A stretch of DNA of 64,000 bases from Nereocystis luetkeana (GCA_031213475.1 JARUPZ010000002.1:3658001-3722000), one strand, 5' to 3'; shown: positions 1 through 13,769, counted from the first letter of the stretch. Translations and numbers: made by a program. The notes: generated by a model not told the origin, from the letters alone.

Positions 1-2127
1 CGGTTTGTGACGCCGCCATTCGGTATCTTCTCTTTGGCAGTCCGTCCGTCGTCCCCGACGATTTCCTCCTACACCTGGCGCCTCAGAAACCCCCCGTTGT
101 CCGAAGTGCTCTCCTTAGCCAAAAAATGATGATTTTACACAGATGACGACGGTGTCCTCCTGCTCGTGCGGAAATTGACGCCCCCCGCTCTGGCTTGCAC
201 CGACAAGCCTGGCGGACGTGCCGCTCGCCTTTTGGACGACGAGCCTATGCAAAACTACGTCCCGCTGCATATGCGTCCATGGATTATGCAAGCCTGCCAT
301 ACAAACGCCTCCTGCCACCTCGGCGTCGCTCAAACGCTCTCGATGCTCGAACGTTTTTATTGGTGGATTGGCATGAGCATCTGCACGCGGTGGTCGCTTC
401 ATCGTTGCCTTCAATGCCAGGCGCGCAAGTCTTCCAGACAAGCGATACGTCGGCCCATTCTCTCCCTGCCGCTACCATCCGGCTCTGGTGTCGCGGTGAG
501 CGTCGACTAATTCGGTCCCCTTCCCGTCACACCTCGAGGCAACTGCTACATTCTTCTCTTCACGGATAGGTTCAACCGGCGCGCAGACATGTGTGCCGTC
601 TCAGCTGCGGAATTCACGGCTGATGGCACCGCCGACATCTTAGTCAATAAGTACATACCTCTTTGGGGGTATCCGGTCAGCCTCCTCTCCGACAATAGAC
701 TGCATTTGTGCTCCAAGCTGTCATATGCCGTGAACAAACTTCTGGGAATGCGAAAAATCGCCACCAGCCCCTATCATCCCAGCGGCAACGGCGGCGTCGA
801 GCGCGTCAACCACACCATGGCTCAAATGAACCGATGGTCTGCAACAAACGACAGGACGACCGGGACATACATTTGCCGCACGTCGAGTTTACTTACAACA
901 CTCCCGCCAGTGCCACCGCTGGGTTGGCTCCCAATGAAGTGCACATGAACCGCCTCCCCCGCCTTCCCCTCACCATCTTCGGACAACACTACGCCCGAGG
1001 CCACCAAAGCCTCGCCCTCGACCAACTGGAATACTGCGACCTCGCCGCCGACCGCCAACGGCGTGCGTATGCGCTGGTGCGGGAACAACACGCTACCACA
1101 GTCTCTCTCGTGGAGCGCCGTAACTCAGCGCTCTCAGACGCCTTCAAACAACGCCCTACCTACACCATCGGTAACTGGGTATGGGTCTACAACACCGCTT
1201 CCACCATTCGCCGGGGCGCGAAGTATGGCACCGACGACAAGGTTCTCAAGGCGAAGCTATCGCTCAACCGGACAGACCCATTCAAGATATTAGCTGTCGG
1301 CCCCGCGCCTTCCGACTCGATGGCGGACGGTCGCCCTTTGCCCACCAAATTGCTATACTTGGACCTTCCGAATGACATGCCGGGCGCCGACGCCCGCTGT
1401 CGCGTGTCGGTAGCCCGCTGCAAACTTTGTACCAACCCACATGACACAACCGACCTTCCCCGATACCTCCCCGCTGGAATAACGCAAAACGTCCTCAACA
1501 ACCATACCACTAAGTCCCCCCCGTTCCACGTCACCGCCGACGACATTTCCGTGCCCATGGAGCGTTTGGAGGTCGACAAGATTTCCAGCCACCGGTCAGT
1601 ACGAGGCCGGGCCGGAATCATCGCCGTTCTCTACGAAACACACTGGAAAGGCCTCCTCCGGCCGTTTTGGGAACGCGAATCGGACCTCCTTCACTCTCGT
1701 CAACACATCCTCGACTACTGGGCCGGCGCGCCCCTGCAACTTCGACAGGCTAACAGGGCGCACCGCTGTATGCGCGGGGGTGCCGCTCAACGCGAGCTCG
1801 CCCGCGGCAAGGGCGCCCGTTTTCTGCCTCCTGGTTACAGCTACGTCGACCAGCAAACGTGGACTCGCCGGTTCAGCGGCACCACCTTGCCTATCAGTGC
1901 TCACTTTTGGTAGAAGGGTCAAGATCATTTTTGGTGGCTCGCAAAAATTTCCGCTCGCACTTCAACACCTGGACAGTACATCGTGAGCTTCTTGGACGAC
2001 CCCGGACCGGTCAAGCTCGCGCTATCTTCTGCTCGGTATACTACGGCCGATAGAGCCGTTCGCGGCTCGTGGTGTCTCCAAGCGCACCAAGGCAGGAAGC
2101 TCCCTCATGCGTGGTATTGTGCGTAAC
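1..2127 (+). mobile_element. Ty3/gypsy retrotransposon remnant (integrase with chromodomain-like end)
   Basis: This is the integrase end of a long terminal repeat retrotransposon; protease, reverse transcriptase and RNase H would lie left of the window. Frame 1 is open from 133 and shows the integrase HHCC zinc finger at about 292-415 (two His, then C-L-Q-C). The DDE core follows: first Asp just before an in-frame TAA at 508-510, second Asp in LLSDNR near 695, and the Glu in GGVERVNH near 800. Around 830 the reading passes to frame 3, a frameshift, and continues to 2127 through another in-frame TAG at 1911-1913. About 1550-1720 resembles a chromodomain (LEVDKI, then HWKGL, then HILDYWAG), typical of chromoviruses that read histone marks to choose insertion sites. 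Two stops and a frameshift make this copy inactive. Confidence 0.9.
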
Positions 2128-4400
2128 GGAGACGAGTCCCGCGGAGCCAAATTTGCTAGTTCTGCCGACTTGAATACGTCCCCGTAACCAATTTTTGTTT
2201 TCGCGTGCGTGTCTTCCGTAGTTGCCGGGGCTTGGTGTGGTATCGTGTCAATGTGTGGTTTATTTGTTTCTTGTGCTGTAGGTGTACTGTTTGTTTGACT
2301 TTTCTCGAACTCCCCAGCCGATTACCTGTTTCACGGCAGCTGGCTGCTGCGTTCTTGCGCCGATTGGGCTAACGGCTGGATTACCTTCTGCCTCCTTACC
2401 ATTCGGTCATGCGTCTCTTGCGTTTCGTGTCTACGATTGTTTTCGCCCCCTCTTCGAGAGCGGCGGCAACGTTCGTTCGCGTTTCGATTCGTTTCGATTT
2501 CTTCAGTCGCACCAGTCTTTCTTGTTGTTTTTCTTGTATCCCCGTGGCCCCTCTTCGGTTTTCCCGAGGACATGTTCGTGAGCCTTTTATGCGCATCGTA
2601 CGGGTTGCCCTAGGTTAAGGTCTGACCACACTGGCCGTTCATGCGTTCCCCCTCCGCCTCCTCAGTATCCCCAAGCAGGCAGAGGTGATAGGTTTCGTTC
2701 GTAAGCGACCGTTTGCATTCCGCCCTCTCCCGCGCAATATTGAAGAGTGTTAACTAGTATAGATTGGGCATTAGACGATTGGTTAACCTTTTTCCGATAC
2801 CCCAACGGACTTAGACCTTAACTATAGGCCGTAACGATGTATGCTCATTGTATGTTTTGTGTTTTAGTGCGCCCAGTATCGGCGAAATCTCGCACGCGTC
2901 CTTTCTGCCCTCTTCTATGGGATCGGGTCTTGACTGTCTTGGGTTTTCTCATTGCGATATTTCCTGTTTTCCGACACTGTTCTCACTATTCGAGTGAGCT
3001 CCGTCCCGCCAGCACTTGTTCCGTTGCGTTACCCCCCGTCCGTTTTAATTCTCGACGCACTCCGTGCCTTTGCAGTGGGTAGTGTAACGGTTAATTTTTT
3101 GTTGTTTCTGCTTGTGTCTCGCTCTCAGGTTAGCTTAAGTCGCTCCTGGCTACGCGAGCCACACCGCTTTCTCGAGTTTAAGTCCTCGACTGAGCGTCCG
3201 GGTAGTCATAGCTTGTTTTGCCTGCCTTCGTGTATCGGTACTTCCAGATTAGTTGTTATCTGAATTCACAGTGTCCACGGGTGATCGGCCACAGCCTTGC
3301 AAGTTAGAGGTGTGGGAGTGGATTGTGAAGTGCCGCATCTTCGATACATTCAACGAAATCTCCGGATTGTTTTTGTTCATGCCTGAGTTTTCAATAAATC
3401 TGCATATACGACCCTTCAGGGTGGGCTAGTGATATGGTATCCCCTTTCCCATGTTGCGACGTTATGGTGTGTAGCAATCGTCCCGTCCTCATACCTGGCA
3501 GGGGTTATCGCCTGCTTTTCTGATGAGCGCCTCGCCCTTCGTTCAGAACACATCTGGCGAGGCAAACCGCAACAATACAAGAGTTTATACCATCGTCAAG
3601 CATCTCGTGTGAGTGACCAGAACAGAGTCAAAGGCACCAACCTGTTATTAATAGCAGTAATCGGTCCCTAGGACCATACTGTCTTACACACAAGAGTATG
3701 TTTTTACCTCTCCTAAAGCACGGTACTTCTGTAGTAGCGGCTACTAAATTGGTACCAAGTATCACCGTGTCGAAGCAAGGGATCAAACTTTGGCATTCCC
3801 ATTCCTTTGCGTGCGGCGGACCCAGATAGGCAGCTTCAGAGTATGGTTCCGAACCCACTTTTTGTTGTTTACGCATTTTATCTAGATGTGGGGGCAGCTG
3901 CCACTAATAGTTGTTACTCCATTGTCTTCTGTGCGAGACCGATTATAAAAGACACTCGTTATCCTACTAGGGTTCGTGGGCATCTGTATATATATCACCA
4001 TCTCCTCGGTGCGCAGCTTATGCTGTACGATACACTTCAAATAAGCTCCACTGAAATGTTCGTATCTGTGGGTAAACTGTTTGACGTCACACTGCAGTAG
4101 GTCTAACACATATCTTTACGCCTCTCGAAAATATGAAATTACGCACAAAATCAAAGACTGCAATTACATCCATTCGTTCTTCGGGCACACGTGTTACTCA
4201 ATAATAATAGTCAATATTATATGCGTACAAGTTCTCTCTTCGGAGTGGCATGAGCGTAGCGTGTAAGAAGAATCTTGTCGAAATACGTATTCGGTTATTA
4301 ATGGGTAGCTTTGAGCTATTCCACCAATTGTAGTTATATGTGCTGCAATTGGGGCAATAGCTCAAATGTATCGGTTAACAACCAATTTATGTACAAAGTA
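2128..4400 (+). other. Noncoding 3' region of the Ty3/gypsy copy, probable LTR
   Basis: No convincing gene. The stretch to about 3420 is pyrimidine-rich, with a polyadenylation-type AATAAA at 3392-3397. Its position just after the integrase makes it the likely 3' untranslated region plus 3' LTR, but the 5' LTR is outside the window, so the boundaries cannot be set. 3420-4400 holds only short unrelated open frames and AT-richer sequence. Confidence 0.4.
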
Positions 4401-4409
4401 TTAGGATAA

Positions 4410-4468
4410 GGAAAATAGGAGTGGAACATGCAGATGAGGGTGACGCAAGAATTCCACTCCTATTTTCC
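4410..4468. repeat. 17-bp perfect inverted repeat upstream of the LINE
   Basis: GGAAAATAGGAGTGGAA at 4410-4426 is the exact reverse complement of 4452-4468, with a 25-base loop. It sits about 100 bp before the recognisable LINE coding sequence. It could be a stem-loop in the 5' region of the element or a small unrelated foldback; nothing decides between these. Confidence 0.7.
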
Positions 4469-4569
4469 ACCGCCTAATGGATAGGGAAGAAGTGGAAGGG
4501 ACAGAATAGCAAGAATAGGGGGCGGGGGGCGGGGGGTTCCTAGTCAAAGAATATATGTGTGACATGATA

Positions 4570-7500
4570 TAGGTGATCAAAGACTCTAAATTCGACGAAA
4601 ACATATGGAGTAAGAAACCAGGGGAGCGGGGAGCGAAAGATTACTTCTTAGGAAACATCTATATGCCCCCAGAGTCGAAAAAAACGATAAAAGATAAACA
4701 AAGGAAATTCGGAGAAGTAGCAGTAGATGTACAGAAGAAGTATAAGAGGCAAGGAGAAGTAGTAATATTAATAGTGGGATATTTTAATTCAAGAATTGGG
4801 AAGGCACGCAAACTGAACGAGAACTTTAGACAATGTGGGGAAAGTAACAAATAGTAGGAATGGGGAAGAGGTGTTGAAGTTCCTCAAATACAACGAGATG
4901 CAGACGTTGAACGACAAAGTAAAAAAGGCAGAACCGGAATGGACTAGACAGTGCATACAAAAGGGGGAAACATGTATCCTTGACTTTATAGTAGTAGAAA
5001 ATGGAAGTGGGAAGGAAACATAACTACATGTAAGCGCAACGGACGCAGGAAGTAAGTACGGATCACTGTCTACTATGAACAGACAGTCGACAGACAAGAG
5101 TTATCAAACAAAGACGAGGTAGGAAATTACACAGATAGACGGAGAATAGATAACCTAGAAGTAAAACAGAAACGGGAAGAGTTCCAAGAAGAGATTGACA
5201 GAAATGCAGAGCAATTTTCCGAGCTATTGGAAAGTATAGGTACAACAAGGAACGATATAGAGAGGGATGATGCAGGAGCTAGGGCAATAGAAGTATGGGA
5301 GAAGTTGGTCAAGACCACAGCAAGTACAGTATAATAATTAGGGAAAAGTTGATAGTATGCAACAGAGCAGTAAAATGGTGGGATGAAGAAGTGAAAGAGG
5401 CTACAACATTAAGGAGAAAGGCACACGCAAGGTATACATCGAGTAAAACTACGACAGGATGGATGGGAGGAATATGATATAGCTAGCAAGAAAGTAAAAG
5501 AGATGGTAGAAGAGAAGAAGAAGAAAGGGATATGGAAAGACGTAGTAAACGAAACGAATGAAGACTTTGAGAGCGGGATGAAGCAGTTGTGGGTAGGGAT
5601 AAAAGGGATACTGGGCAAACCAGCAGGAGAGGCAGACACGGGAATAGCTACCTTAATAGGACAGAACAGTAAAATGGATAGTAATTCGAAGGGAAAAAGG
5701 GGAGTACTAGTAGAGCACTACTGCCGTGAGCTAGGAACACCCACAGCCAACGCAGAATTCGAGCAGTAAATCAACGCGTGGGCAGAGGCGAACGTAGATG
5801 TATCATAAAGGGAAGACCGTGGTTCGGAAGGTTTACAGAGAGAGTTTACGAGGGGAGAGGTAAAGAAATGTGTAGCTAAACTTACGCATAGAAAGGCAGC
5901 ACAGGGGCAGGCCAAACAGTGAATTAATTTATAAAGTACGGGGGAGAAGGAATGCTTCCCATGCTGATTATGTTGTGTAACTGGATATGGAAGAACGAGT
6001 ACGCACCCAGGAGGTGGAAAGAAGGAGTAGTAGTAAAATTATTCAAGAAAGGAGATAAGGCTGCCCCGGGGAACTATAGAGGGATAACGCTACTAAGCAC
6101 AGTAGGCAAAACATTTTGCAAGATTTTGAACGATAGCATGGGAACGATGATGGAGAAGGAAGACAAAATAAGCGAAGGGCAAGCAGGGTTTAGGCCAAAC
6201 CGTAACTGCGTAGACTATGTGTACACCTTAGGTAAGATAATCCAAGGTAGAACAGACGCGGGACTACCAACGTACTCTTTCTTTCTAGACGTACAGAAGG
6301 CTTACGACACAGTATGGAGAAATGGATAATAATAATGGAAAAAACTATGGGAAATAGGAATCAGAGGAAATATGTGGAGAATGATGAAATAGATGACCGA
6401 AGGTACGAGGCTGAGATGCTGGACGGGGAAATATCAGAAACACCCGAAGGATTACACGAACAAAAATGGAGAAGGCGCTAGAATACACTAGGAAATTGAG
6501 GGTAACGGCGAACGTCAAGAAAATTTAATGCGCAGTATTACGGGGGACCATAGTTAATAGGACCTATGGTATACATAAAAAACTATATACTTGAACATTT
6601 TTACTAACAATATTTGGTCCTATTAACTATGGTCCCCCGTAATAGTAGTTGTTCGTAACGAAGATCAGGTGAGCCCGATAAATTTCGATTGGAAGTGGAG
6701 AGAAGATGGATTGCCGATCGTAGACCAGTATGCGTACCTTGGCGTAGAAAAGACTGCTCTTGGGATACACGTATAGCAAAAGTAATAGGAAAGGGGAAAA
6801 CACACATAGGCAAGATGGATGCGATCCTAACAAACTCGCACCTTGACACCAGGATTAAGAGATGTATCCTGATGAATGTGATAGTACCAAGGCTAGAAAA
6901 TGCAGAAGAAGTATGGGAAGGGAATGCGAAACTCGTATAACAGTTGGAAACAGTACAGATGACAGCAGCTAAAAAAATCCTAAGATGCTTGCTCAAGTAC
7001 GACCAGTAATACATTATTAACAGCAGAACTGGGAACGCACCCGCCCAAGACAAACAGGGATAATATAATATGAGAAAGTTGAAATGGCAACATAAACTAA
7101 GGAACACGCCAAAAAAGAGGTTGCCGGCCATAGCTGATAGAGCTGTATGGGAGAAAGTAACAAAAGGGCGAGCTGGAATAAGGTGGGATAGCGTATTTGA
7201 GAAAGTATGGAAGGATATAGGGGGAAACCAAGAAGAGGTGATGTCCGCCAGGAAGTTTGGGAAGTACAAGGCAGAAGTAGAGGAAAGCAGAGAAAGAAGG
7301 GAAAGGCTATAGCGCTACAAAGCAAGGTGGGATCGGAAAAATACCTAGAGATACACGGGGGACTGAGGGAAGGGATGGGAATGAAAACGTATCTGCACGG
7401 CTCAATGGACTTCGCGAAATCGCTGAAACTGCGCTTTCGTGTAGGTGACCAGGACCTGCCAGAAAGAAGAAAGAGGTATACCAGTAGCCGGGAGGAGGGG

Positions 7501-7917
7501 GAAACAGATGCGCAGATGTGCCCGTGTGGCAAAGCAATAGAGAGTAGGACTCACATAGTAGTAGGAGAAAGTGAAATATACAAGGAGGAACGGGATGTGC
7601 TAGAAGAGGAGATGAGGGAATTAGACGAATGTGACATGGAGGAGTTCGACACACTAGATAGCAGCGAGAAAACGATCGCTATCCTAGGAGATAGATAGTG
7701 GCCACAGGCGGCCAAACAGAAAGGGGATAAGATTAGCAAAACGTTTATATATAAAATATGGAAACAACGTAATGAGCGCCCAATTGTTGGAGGTGTCTCT
7801 ATTAGGAGTAGAAACGGTGCTCCGTCTCTAAAGGGATGCGTGGTCAATGGTCAAATGACTATAAGGCAAGCAACAACTAACTGAGTACGCCCTCCCTTCC
7901 CCCCCCCCCCCCCCCCG
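4570..7917 (+). mobile_element. Degraded LINE (endonuclease, reverse transcriptase, C-terminal zinc motif)
   Basis: A non-LTR retrotransposon in several broken frames. 4573-5023 is the apurinic-type endonuclease end; the family's GDFN catalytic motif reads GYFNSRIG, so the key Asp is lost. 5952-6330 is the reverse transcriptase fingers and palm start, with NYRGITLLS, EGQAGFRPNRNC and motif A FFLDVQKAYDTVW. After about 6330 the frame breaks, and DGEIS runs straight into ETPEGL near 6420-6450, so motif B and the FADD/YADD catalytic motif are deleted. A MITE splits it at 6538-6642. 6689-7700 carries the thumb and C-terminal region, including a CPCGK...H-type zinc motif near 7520-7560. The 3' end reads GTACGCCCTCCC followed by about 17 C, not poly(A). 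Related 3' ends occur at 26.2, 27.6 and 57.7 kb. Confidence 0.9.
6538..6642. mobile_element. MITE-1 (TTACGGGGG family), inserted in the LINE
   Basis: A 105-bp element with terminal inverted repeats of about 30 bp starting TTACGGGGGACCATAG. It is flanked on both sides by TA (6536-6537 and 6643-6644). It interrupts the LINE between the codons for NVKK and VVVRNED, so it arrived after the LINE. TA duplications and short inverted repeats suit a Tc1/mariner-type (IS630 superfamily) non-autonomous element; no transposase is present. Confidence 0.9.
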
Positions 7918-10540
7918 AGGACAGGGCGTGCTAGCAACGCCCAAGCGTGGGAAGGCAAGCATCGACTACGACGAAGAGGACCATGAGCTCGAGAAGAAGG
8001 TCGGGATCTCCTACAAATATCATATATTATGAGGCGGTTTTGCCCCATTTAACCCTCGACTACTGCACACACGCAGTAGGACGCAGACGCCATCGGCAAA
8101 AACAAAAACAAAAACAAAAAATATATACCAGGTATATGACACCATACATACGCGGATTCCAATGTGTCTTCCAGGGTCGTGCAACGACGTGTGAATACCT
8201 AACTTGAAATATATAGTTACGCTGTACAGCGTTTACAATACGACAGCGCAGTGGAAAAACAGAACAAGAGCTGGGGGTCGGTGTTTGGCAAGGTACCGTA
8301 TGTGTAACTACGATGCAGACGCGGCGCAGATCCAGGAGATACATAGGTTGAGAGGAATTATTGTGTTGGGATATGTTTTGCGGTGTTCCCGGCGGGCACA
8401 TACCTTGGTGGAGCATTACGCGGCATCTTCCAGGGAGTACACGCCTCCCGGTGTATTACAGTAGCTGTTGGCGTCCACCTAACACCACATACCTCCCTGC
8501 TTTTACTTCATGCAATGACGCCCTCCGTCTACCTACGCAAGAACAGCCGTCAACGCCACAAAGGAACGCCCAACACTGACAGTTCTGAAACGAGTTTTAG
8601 CTAATACCACTACAATATCTACCTGTGGCATGTACGCGGATTCCGATTCGGTTCGCGCTGGATGTCATGCTCCACCCAGACCTCAGTCAGTTAGCTCCGA
8701 TGGCTTAGCGCTATAGGGTTGCGGGCGCACCACTCCTCAACGGCCCAGCGCTCCTAAAACGACCTCCTCTGCGATCGACAGCCCTCTGGGAATCCCACAT
8801 GCATGTTCTCGATATAATAATTGACACGAATGAAAAAAACCGAGGGAGCGAGTGCGGTGGGGTGCAGTTTCCGGACGGCGCTAATATCTCGGCGTGGAGT
8901 TCCACCAGAGACTGGATGATTCAAGGGTTTGGGGAGGACAATGTGTGACCTCTGGTACGTATGGGCAACGGACGGTGGGCGGGCTTGACGGCTAAGGGTA
9001 CAGTCAAACTGGCTCCAGGGGTGCAAGCTGGCAGCCCAAAGCCTATTTTGTTCGGGCGCCATAACGCTGCCCCATCTGGGGTGAGTGCCTTCACGCAACT
9101 ACTAGAGGTGTGCCCCAACACCGAGGTTGGGGACCTGGGCGCTCGGTGTTTGTATCCCCTCCCGTTCGCCACTACTGTATGTCCTGGTTTGGCTGTGGTC
9201 GTACAACACCGCAGCGCTCGTGGGCACGCCCGCGTGATTATCGTACAGCAGCAGTCCTCGAAGCGTTCGCGACCTAGATTCCGATGGCGACCCAGACTGC
9301 TGATATGATGCTACTGGTGCGAAGTAAATACACGGGATGAAAGCCTTACAAAATACAGGTTTCGGCAAACTACCCCCCAAGATCCATGATATATAATATT
9401 GATGTACTGCTGTAGTCGTACCGTACATCATCAGTATGCTGCGCAGTCATATGTCCCGACCACCGCTGATTACGCCATGAGACAGCTGTTGAGGAGGCTT
9501 GCGTTCGTCGGTGCCTCTCGATACTATGGGTGCAGGACCGGCGTCGGTTGGCGTACCTCTTGCCACGTGCACGCTTTGGCACGACGATGTGCAATGCTAC
9601 TCGTTTCGTTTTTTTTGCGTGAGTCACCGTTTTTTTTTTCGTGGGATACCGACTCTTCTCACATTACATCTATCTGGCGCCAGGGCCTATTATGTCTGAT
9701 AGGTAGACGTCGCACAACGATTAAAAAATTTGACAATTTTGACGAGTGAAGTTCACAGCAGTTCACAGTTTTGATTGGCAGAAAGATGGACTTTATAGCA
9801 GCGCCGGCTGCATAGAGCAACTAACAACTATTGATAGAAGTCCTAAAGGCAATTGAATGGCGGTTGACAATCGATTGGCAGCTAGCTGTGATCGACAGTT
9901 AGTTGAATTTAATACGTAGCAGCGATGATGGCTTGCTGGTGAATGGGCCAACTAGAAATTAAATGCGAAAAAGCAGTTATTACTGCGTTGCGTATGGTAT
10001 CCATTTTTTTCTCAATTATTATTGCAATCCTGAACTGTGAATTTGAATTGACAGTTACTTGACACTTGACAGCCGACTGTCACAATCGAAGTTTGTAGCA
10101 GTGATGGCGCGGCATAGACAAACAAGGATATATATATATATGTATGATATACTGCTGCCGGAGGTAATGGATCAATTTGTCCGTGCTGGGAAAGATTGCT
10201 CCGAAAAAAACTCTACACCAAGCAGATTTCCCTGTAGTAGTACCCAAGCCCTCTTTGACTGAATGAAAAAGGAGAGCCCCCATCCAGGGTGCTGGGTGCT
10301 GAGCCATCGGTTGCAAGGCAGAGACAGCGATCCGAGTGATAATCGAGGCGGTTGGGTTCGATCATTTCCGCGTTGGCTGTTTCGAACTCACCGCCGATGC
10401 AAGATCCAAAGCCTTGGAGGAAATCCTCCACGAAACTATAGTCTCTAATCTGTCTGCCAGGCCGGGAACGTGGAACGAGTATGTATGCCGTGATGAAGGG
10501 TTCTTTCGCGCTGTACAGTAAAACTTACGACGAAACGTAC
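7918..10540. other. Intergenic, no supported gene
   Basis: Only short overlapping open frames without recognisable domains. One TACCAGGTA motif lies at 8126 and a (A5C)n-like tract at about 8098-8120. Composition shifts to AT-rich around 9720-10060. I see nothing else. Confidence 0.5.
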
Positions 10541-10545
10541 GACTA

Positions 10546-10650
10546 TTACGGGGGGCCATAGTTAACAGGACCAAATGTTGTTATTAAAAATGGTTAAATA
10601 TATAGGTTTTTATGTATACCATAGGTCCTGTTAACTAGGTTCCCCCGTAA
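10546..10650. mobile_element. MITE-1 copy
   Basis: Full-length 105-bp copy of the TTACGGGGG family, flanked by TA at 10544-10545 and 10651-10652. Long terminal inverted repeats enclose an AT-rich middle. The right repeat has lost one base relative to the other copies (AACTAGGTTCCC). Confidence 0.92.
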
Positions 10651-10652
10651 TA

Positions 10653-13060
10653 GCAGCATTCGAGGGTCTCTGCTGACAGCACACGCTGGCGTGATGAGCT
10701 CTCAAAGTCATTCCGGGTCACCGAATGCTACGGACGAGATTATGAAATATATACCGATAATATCATGCGTCTTCAGACCACGGCGTTCAACATACATACT
10801 GGGTTTGAGAGAATGGAACGCACCCGCCTCGACATCTCTTCGACAACCCCACCAAACCCAAATAATCCGCCTGTCGACGCCGCGGAGAATTCGAGCCCAC
10901 TCCAGCGTGCCGCGGACAATGCCCAAGATCATCCGCCAGTTTCCGCGATGGAAAGCAACCATGTTTCCGGCAGGGCGATCACGCGCATGCGGAGGAATTC
11001 CACGTGGAGCAGGGCTTCCCGTGAATATGTGTGATCGCGCAACGGCTGGTAAATATATTCTTGACGGTGGTGTTGAGCTTCTGTTAGTGTTCGTAGCGTT
11101 ACAGAGCTGATTCCGGGACTGTTTAGAGCATGGTGGCAGAGCGTGGAGGAAAGAAGGGGAGAGAGGAGTGTGCAAGACTTAGTGCAGTTGTTGACGAAAA
11201 GGGCAGGCAGACCGTTATGGGCAATGGCGATTGCCTCAGGAGGGGAAATACTTTTTCGCCATATCCAGGAAGCCTCTCCGGAAATATTTAGCGGCCGTCG
11301 TGATGGTTGCGTAGGGTTCGGGCTACCAGTGCCAGGAGCTGAGGCGGAGATCGCGTTCCTGCGGGCCAATCATGTGGGAAAGGTGTCATTTGCTGTCACT
11401 GTTCGACCACTCACTGTTAGCACACACATAGACGGGCAAAACCTTGTTTCTCCGGCGGTGCCATCAGTCAGTGGAGATGATTGTCTATATATAGGTGTTA
11501 CGATAGTGTGTAGTGCATAAAAGGACTCGATCTTACTTCCGGCGGCATAGCTTGGAATGTTGCGACCGCCCAGTCTTCGGCTACAATACGTGTGCACAAT
11601 GTACATACATGCTGAAAGCAGAAACACATACATACCTGGTAGACTGTACAGGAGTGTGACGAATATGTTCTATGCATATCTATCGCCAAGGCAGTTAGCG
11701 AGAATAGGAAGATAGTGGCTCATCATCAGAAGATTTCGTTGACGTAGAGTGTGGAGCTTATGGGAGAGGAGAGCTCGCCAAAGGGGGCGATATTTAGGGG
11801 GCCGATTGGTGGCAAATAAATGCTACCCCGGGAAAATAGACAAGGCATGAATGGGGTGCCTGAAGAACGACCTGCATGAAATCAGCATCAAGAAGTCGGA
11901 GCACGGTCCTTAAGGTGGCTCCAACAGCACAGATACCGAGTAAATGATGAGACCCAGGCGGAAAGTTTTATACATGAGAGATACGCCATGCACAGAATAC
12001 AACGTCATCACAGCTAAAAATGACGGAAATCTGGAAAATGCTCACACCACTGCGGGCTACCGGCGGTCGGGAAAGGGCGAGGGGGGATGAGCTATAACCA
12101 GGAAGCCGGTCAACTGTATAATGGTTGTTGTATAGTGGTTGCTGGCAAGAAAGTTACCGCTATGCCTGATTCGTTTGGTGTTATATATGTTATGATATTT
12201 CGACATTTGGGCATCAATGACATCGCTTGTTACGGACCCTGTGTGCTGTATTACATACGCGTTATATAATGTACAGTGACGGATGTTTTTCGCTGTCGAT
12301 TTTTTTGTATCCCCCTTTTTTTATACCTCCCGGAGCGATTACCCTGGTTTGCGATCGCAGACTAGGCTACGGTGATGCGCTCGATGAAACAGCAACAACA
12401 ACTCCAACCTCTTGGCACATAGGCGACGGCTACCGTTGCATGCTCTCCTATTCAGGTGCCAGAATACGTACCGGCATGACCTTCCAAGGTTGGCCGCTTC
12501 TACTCACTGATAGATTTACCGCCTTGAGACAACCCGCTGGACAACCCCTCCCTGCCGTTTTGCAAAGGCTGTGCCTCTGTCAGCGCCACTAACTTTATCA
12601 TGAACGCGTACACTCTCCGCTTCACGGGACTATCTATGTCAATCGCCGCGCAAATGCGTATGTGCATACCAGGTATATGCTGGGACATAAACACACGTGG
12701 ACTGGTTGGATGGTGGAAAGCTATTACGGAGATGGTCAAGAGTATCGATCGTGTTGGGGGCGGATGTGGCGCAACAACGGTGCCACCGTCGGTAGTGATG
12801 GGCTCGTCGGTGTTTAGCGAGAGAGGACGTTGAGACAGCGGACCCGTTCTACGATGATAGAGGTAGCACAATTCCGCTATTTTGTTTCTGAAAGACGGGG
12901 TTCCTTGAACCCAAATCGTCGGAATGTCAATCTTGATTTCGAACGAAAATGTTTTGTAGACTCAGGCCATGGGATCACTCGCCGCGATGCGATTTGGTTT
13001 TTGCTGAAATCAGTTTTCGGGTGAGGTATGGAGCTCCTTAAGTAAGGAGCCTCAGAAAAA
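10653..13060. other. Intergenic, no supported gene
   Basis: The best open frame is 11143-11520 on the plus strand (125 codons), with a competing 146-codon frame on the minus strand over the same bases. Neither shows a domain I recognise, and the overlap suggests chance. TACCAGGTA occurs at 12667. No RNA gene seen. Confidence 0.4.
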
Positions 13061-13179
13061 TTAGGGTGAACCTCTATCGTAGAACGCCTCAGCGGCAAGT
13101 ACGCACATTGTCTGAGTTGTTCCTACCATGTGCTTTGAAGACGCCCCATATGCCCAGTGACTTACCAGGGCAGTGCTAT

Positions 13180-13755
13180 GAAAGCTCATGACAGGTTCCA
13201 TCGCATTAGCCATGGCACCGCCCTGGCAGTCCACATGGATGCACTGCCATGAATTTCTAACGCATCGCCATGGACTGCCATGGAACTTCATGTCGATAGC
13301 TATCATGACGCTTAACGAAGTTGTCGTTCTTCTGTTATGCGGCACAGCCATAAGCTTTCAGGACCTCCCAATGCCGGCCATGGCAGTGTCATAGGCTTCC
13401 ATGGCGCTGCCAAGGGCCTGGATGTCTCTGCCATAGCCCCGACATTTTGGCTTTAACGGGTCGACATGACACTAACTTGGATTTTCATGGGTCTTCATGG
13501 CACTGCCATGGGGTACCCACGGGAGTATCACATCACCGGAACGAATGTGTCATGACAGTGCCCTGGGCACTACCACTAGCTGCCATCGCAAAGTTTTATA
13601 GATCATGCCTATGCCATGAAAGCTTTCGTGGCAATGTCACGATAATCCATGGTGGTGCCATGAAAGCCCATGGCTCTGCCATGAACTCCTATGGTGCGAT
13701 ATCCATGGTGGTGCCATGAAAGCCCATGGCTCTGCCATGAAATCCTATGGTGCGT
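13180..13755. repeat. CCATGG-rich degenerate palindromic repeat tract
   Basis: Some 575 bp in which CCATGG, TGCCATGA, GGCACTGCC and similar near-palindromic words recur every 10-25 bases. It ends in a clear direct duplication of about 54 bp: the unit starting CCATGGTGGTGCCATGAAAG occurs at about 13648 and again at about 13702. No coding signal is preserved through it. It looks like an expanding minisatellite built on self-complementary words. Confidence 0.75.
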
Positions 13756-13769
13756 CGTGGGTCCATCGA

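Noticed and set aside
11143..11520. 125-codon open frame as a gene
   Set aside because: No domain, no splice context, and an equally long frame on the opposite strand; not enough to call it.
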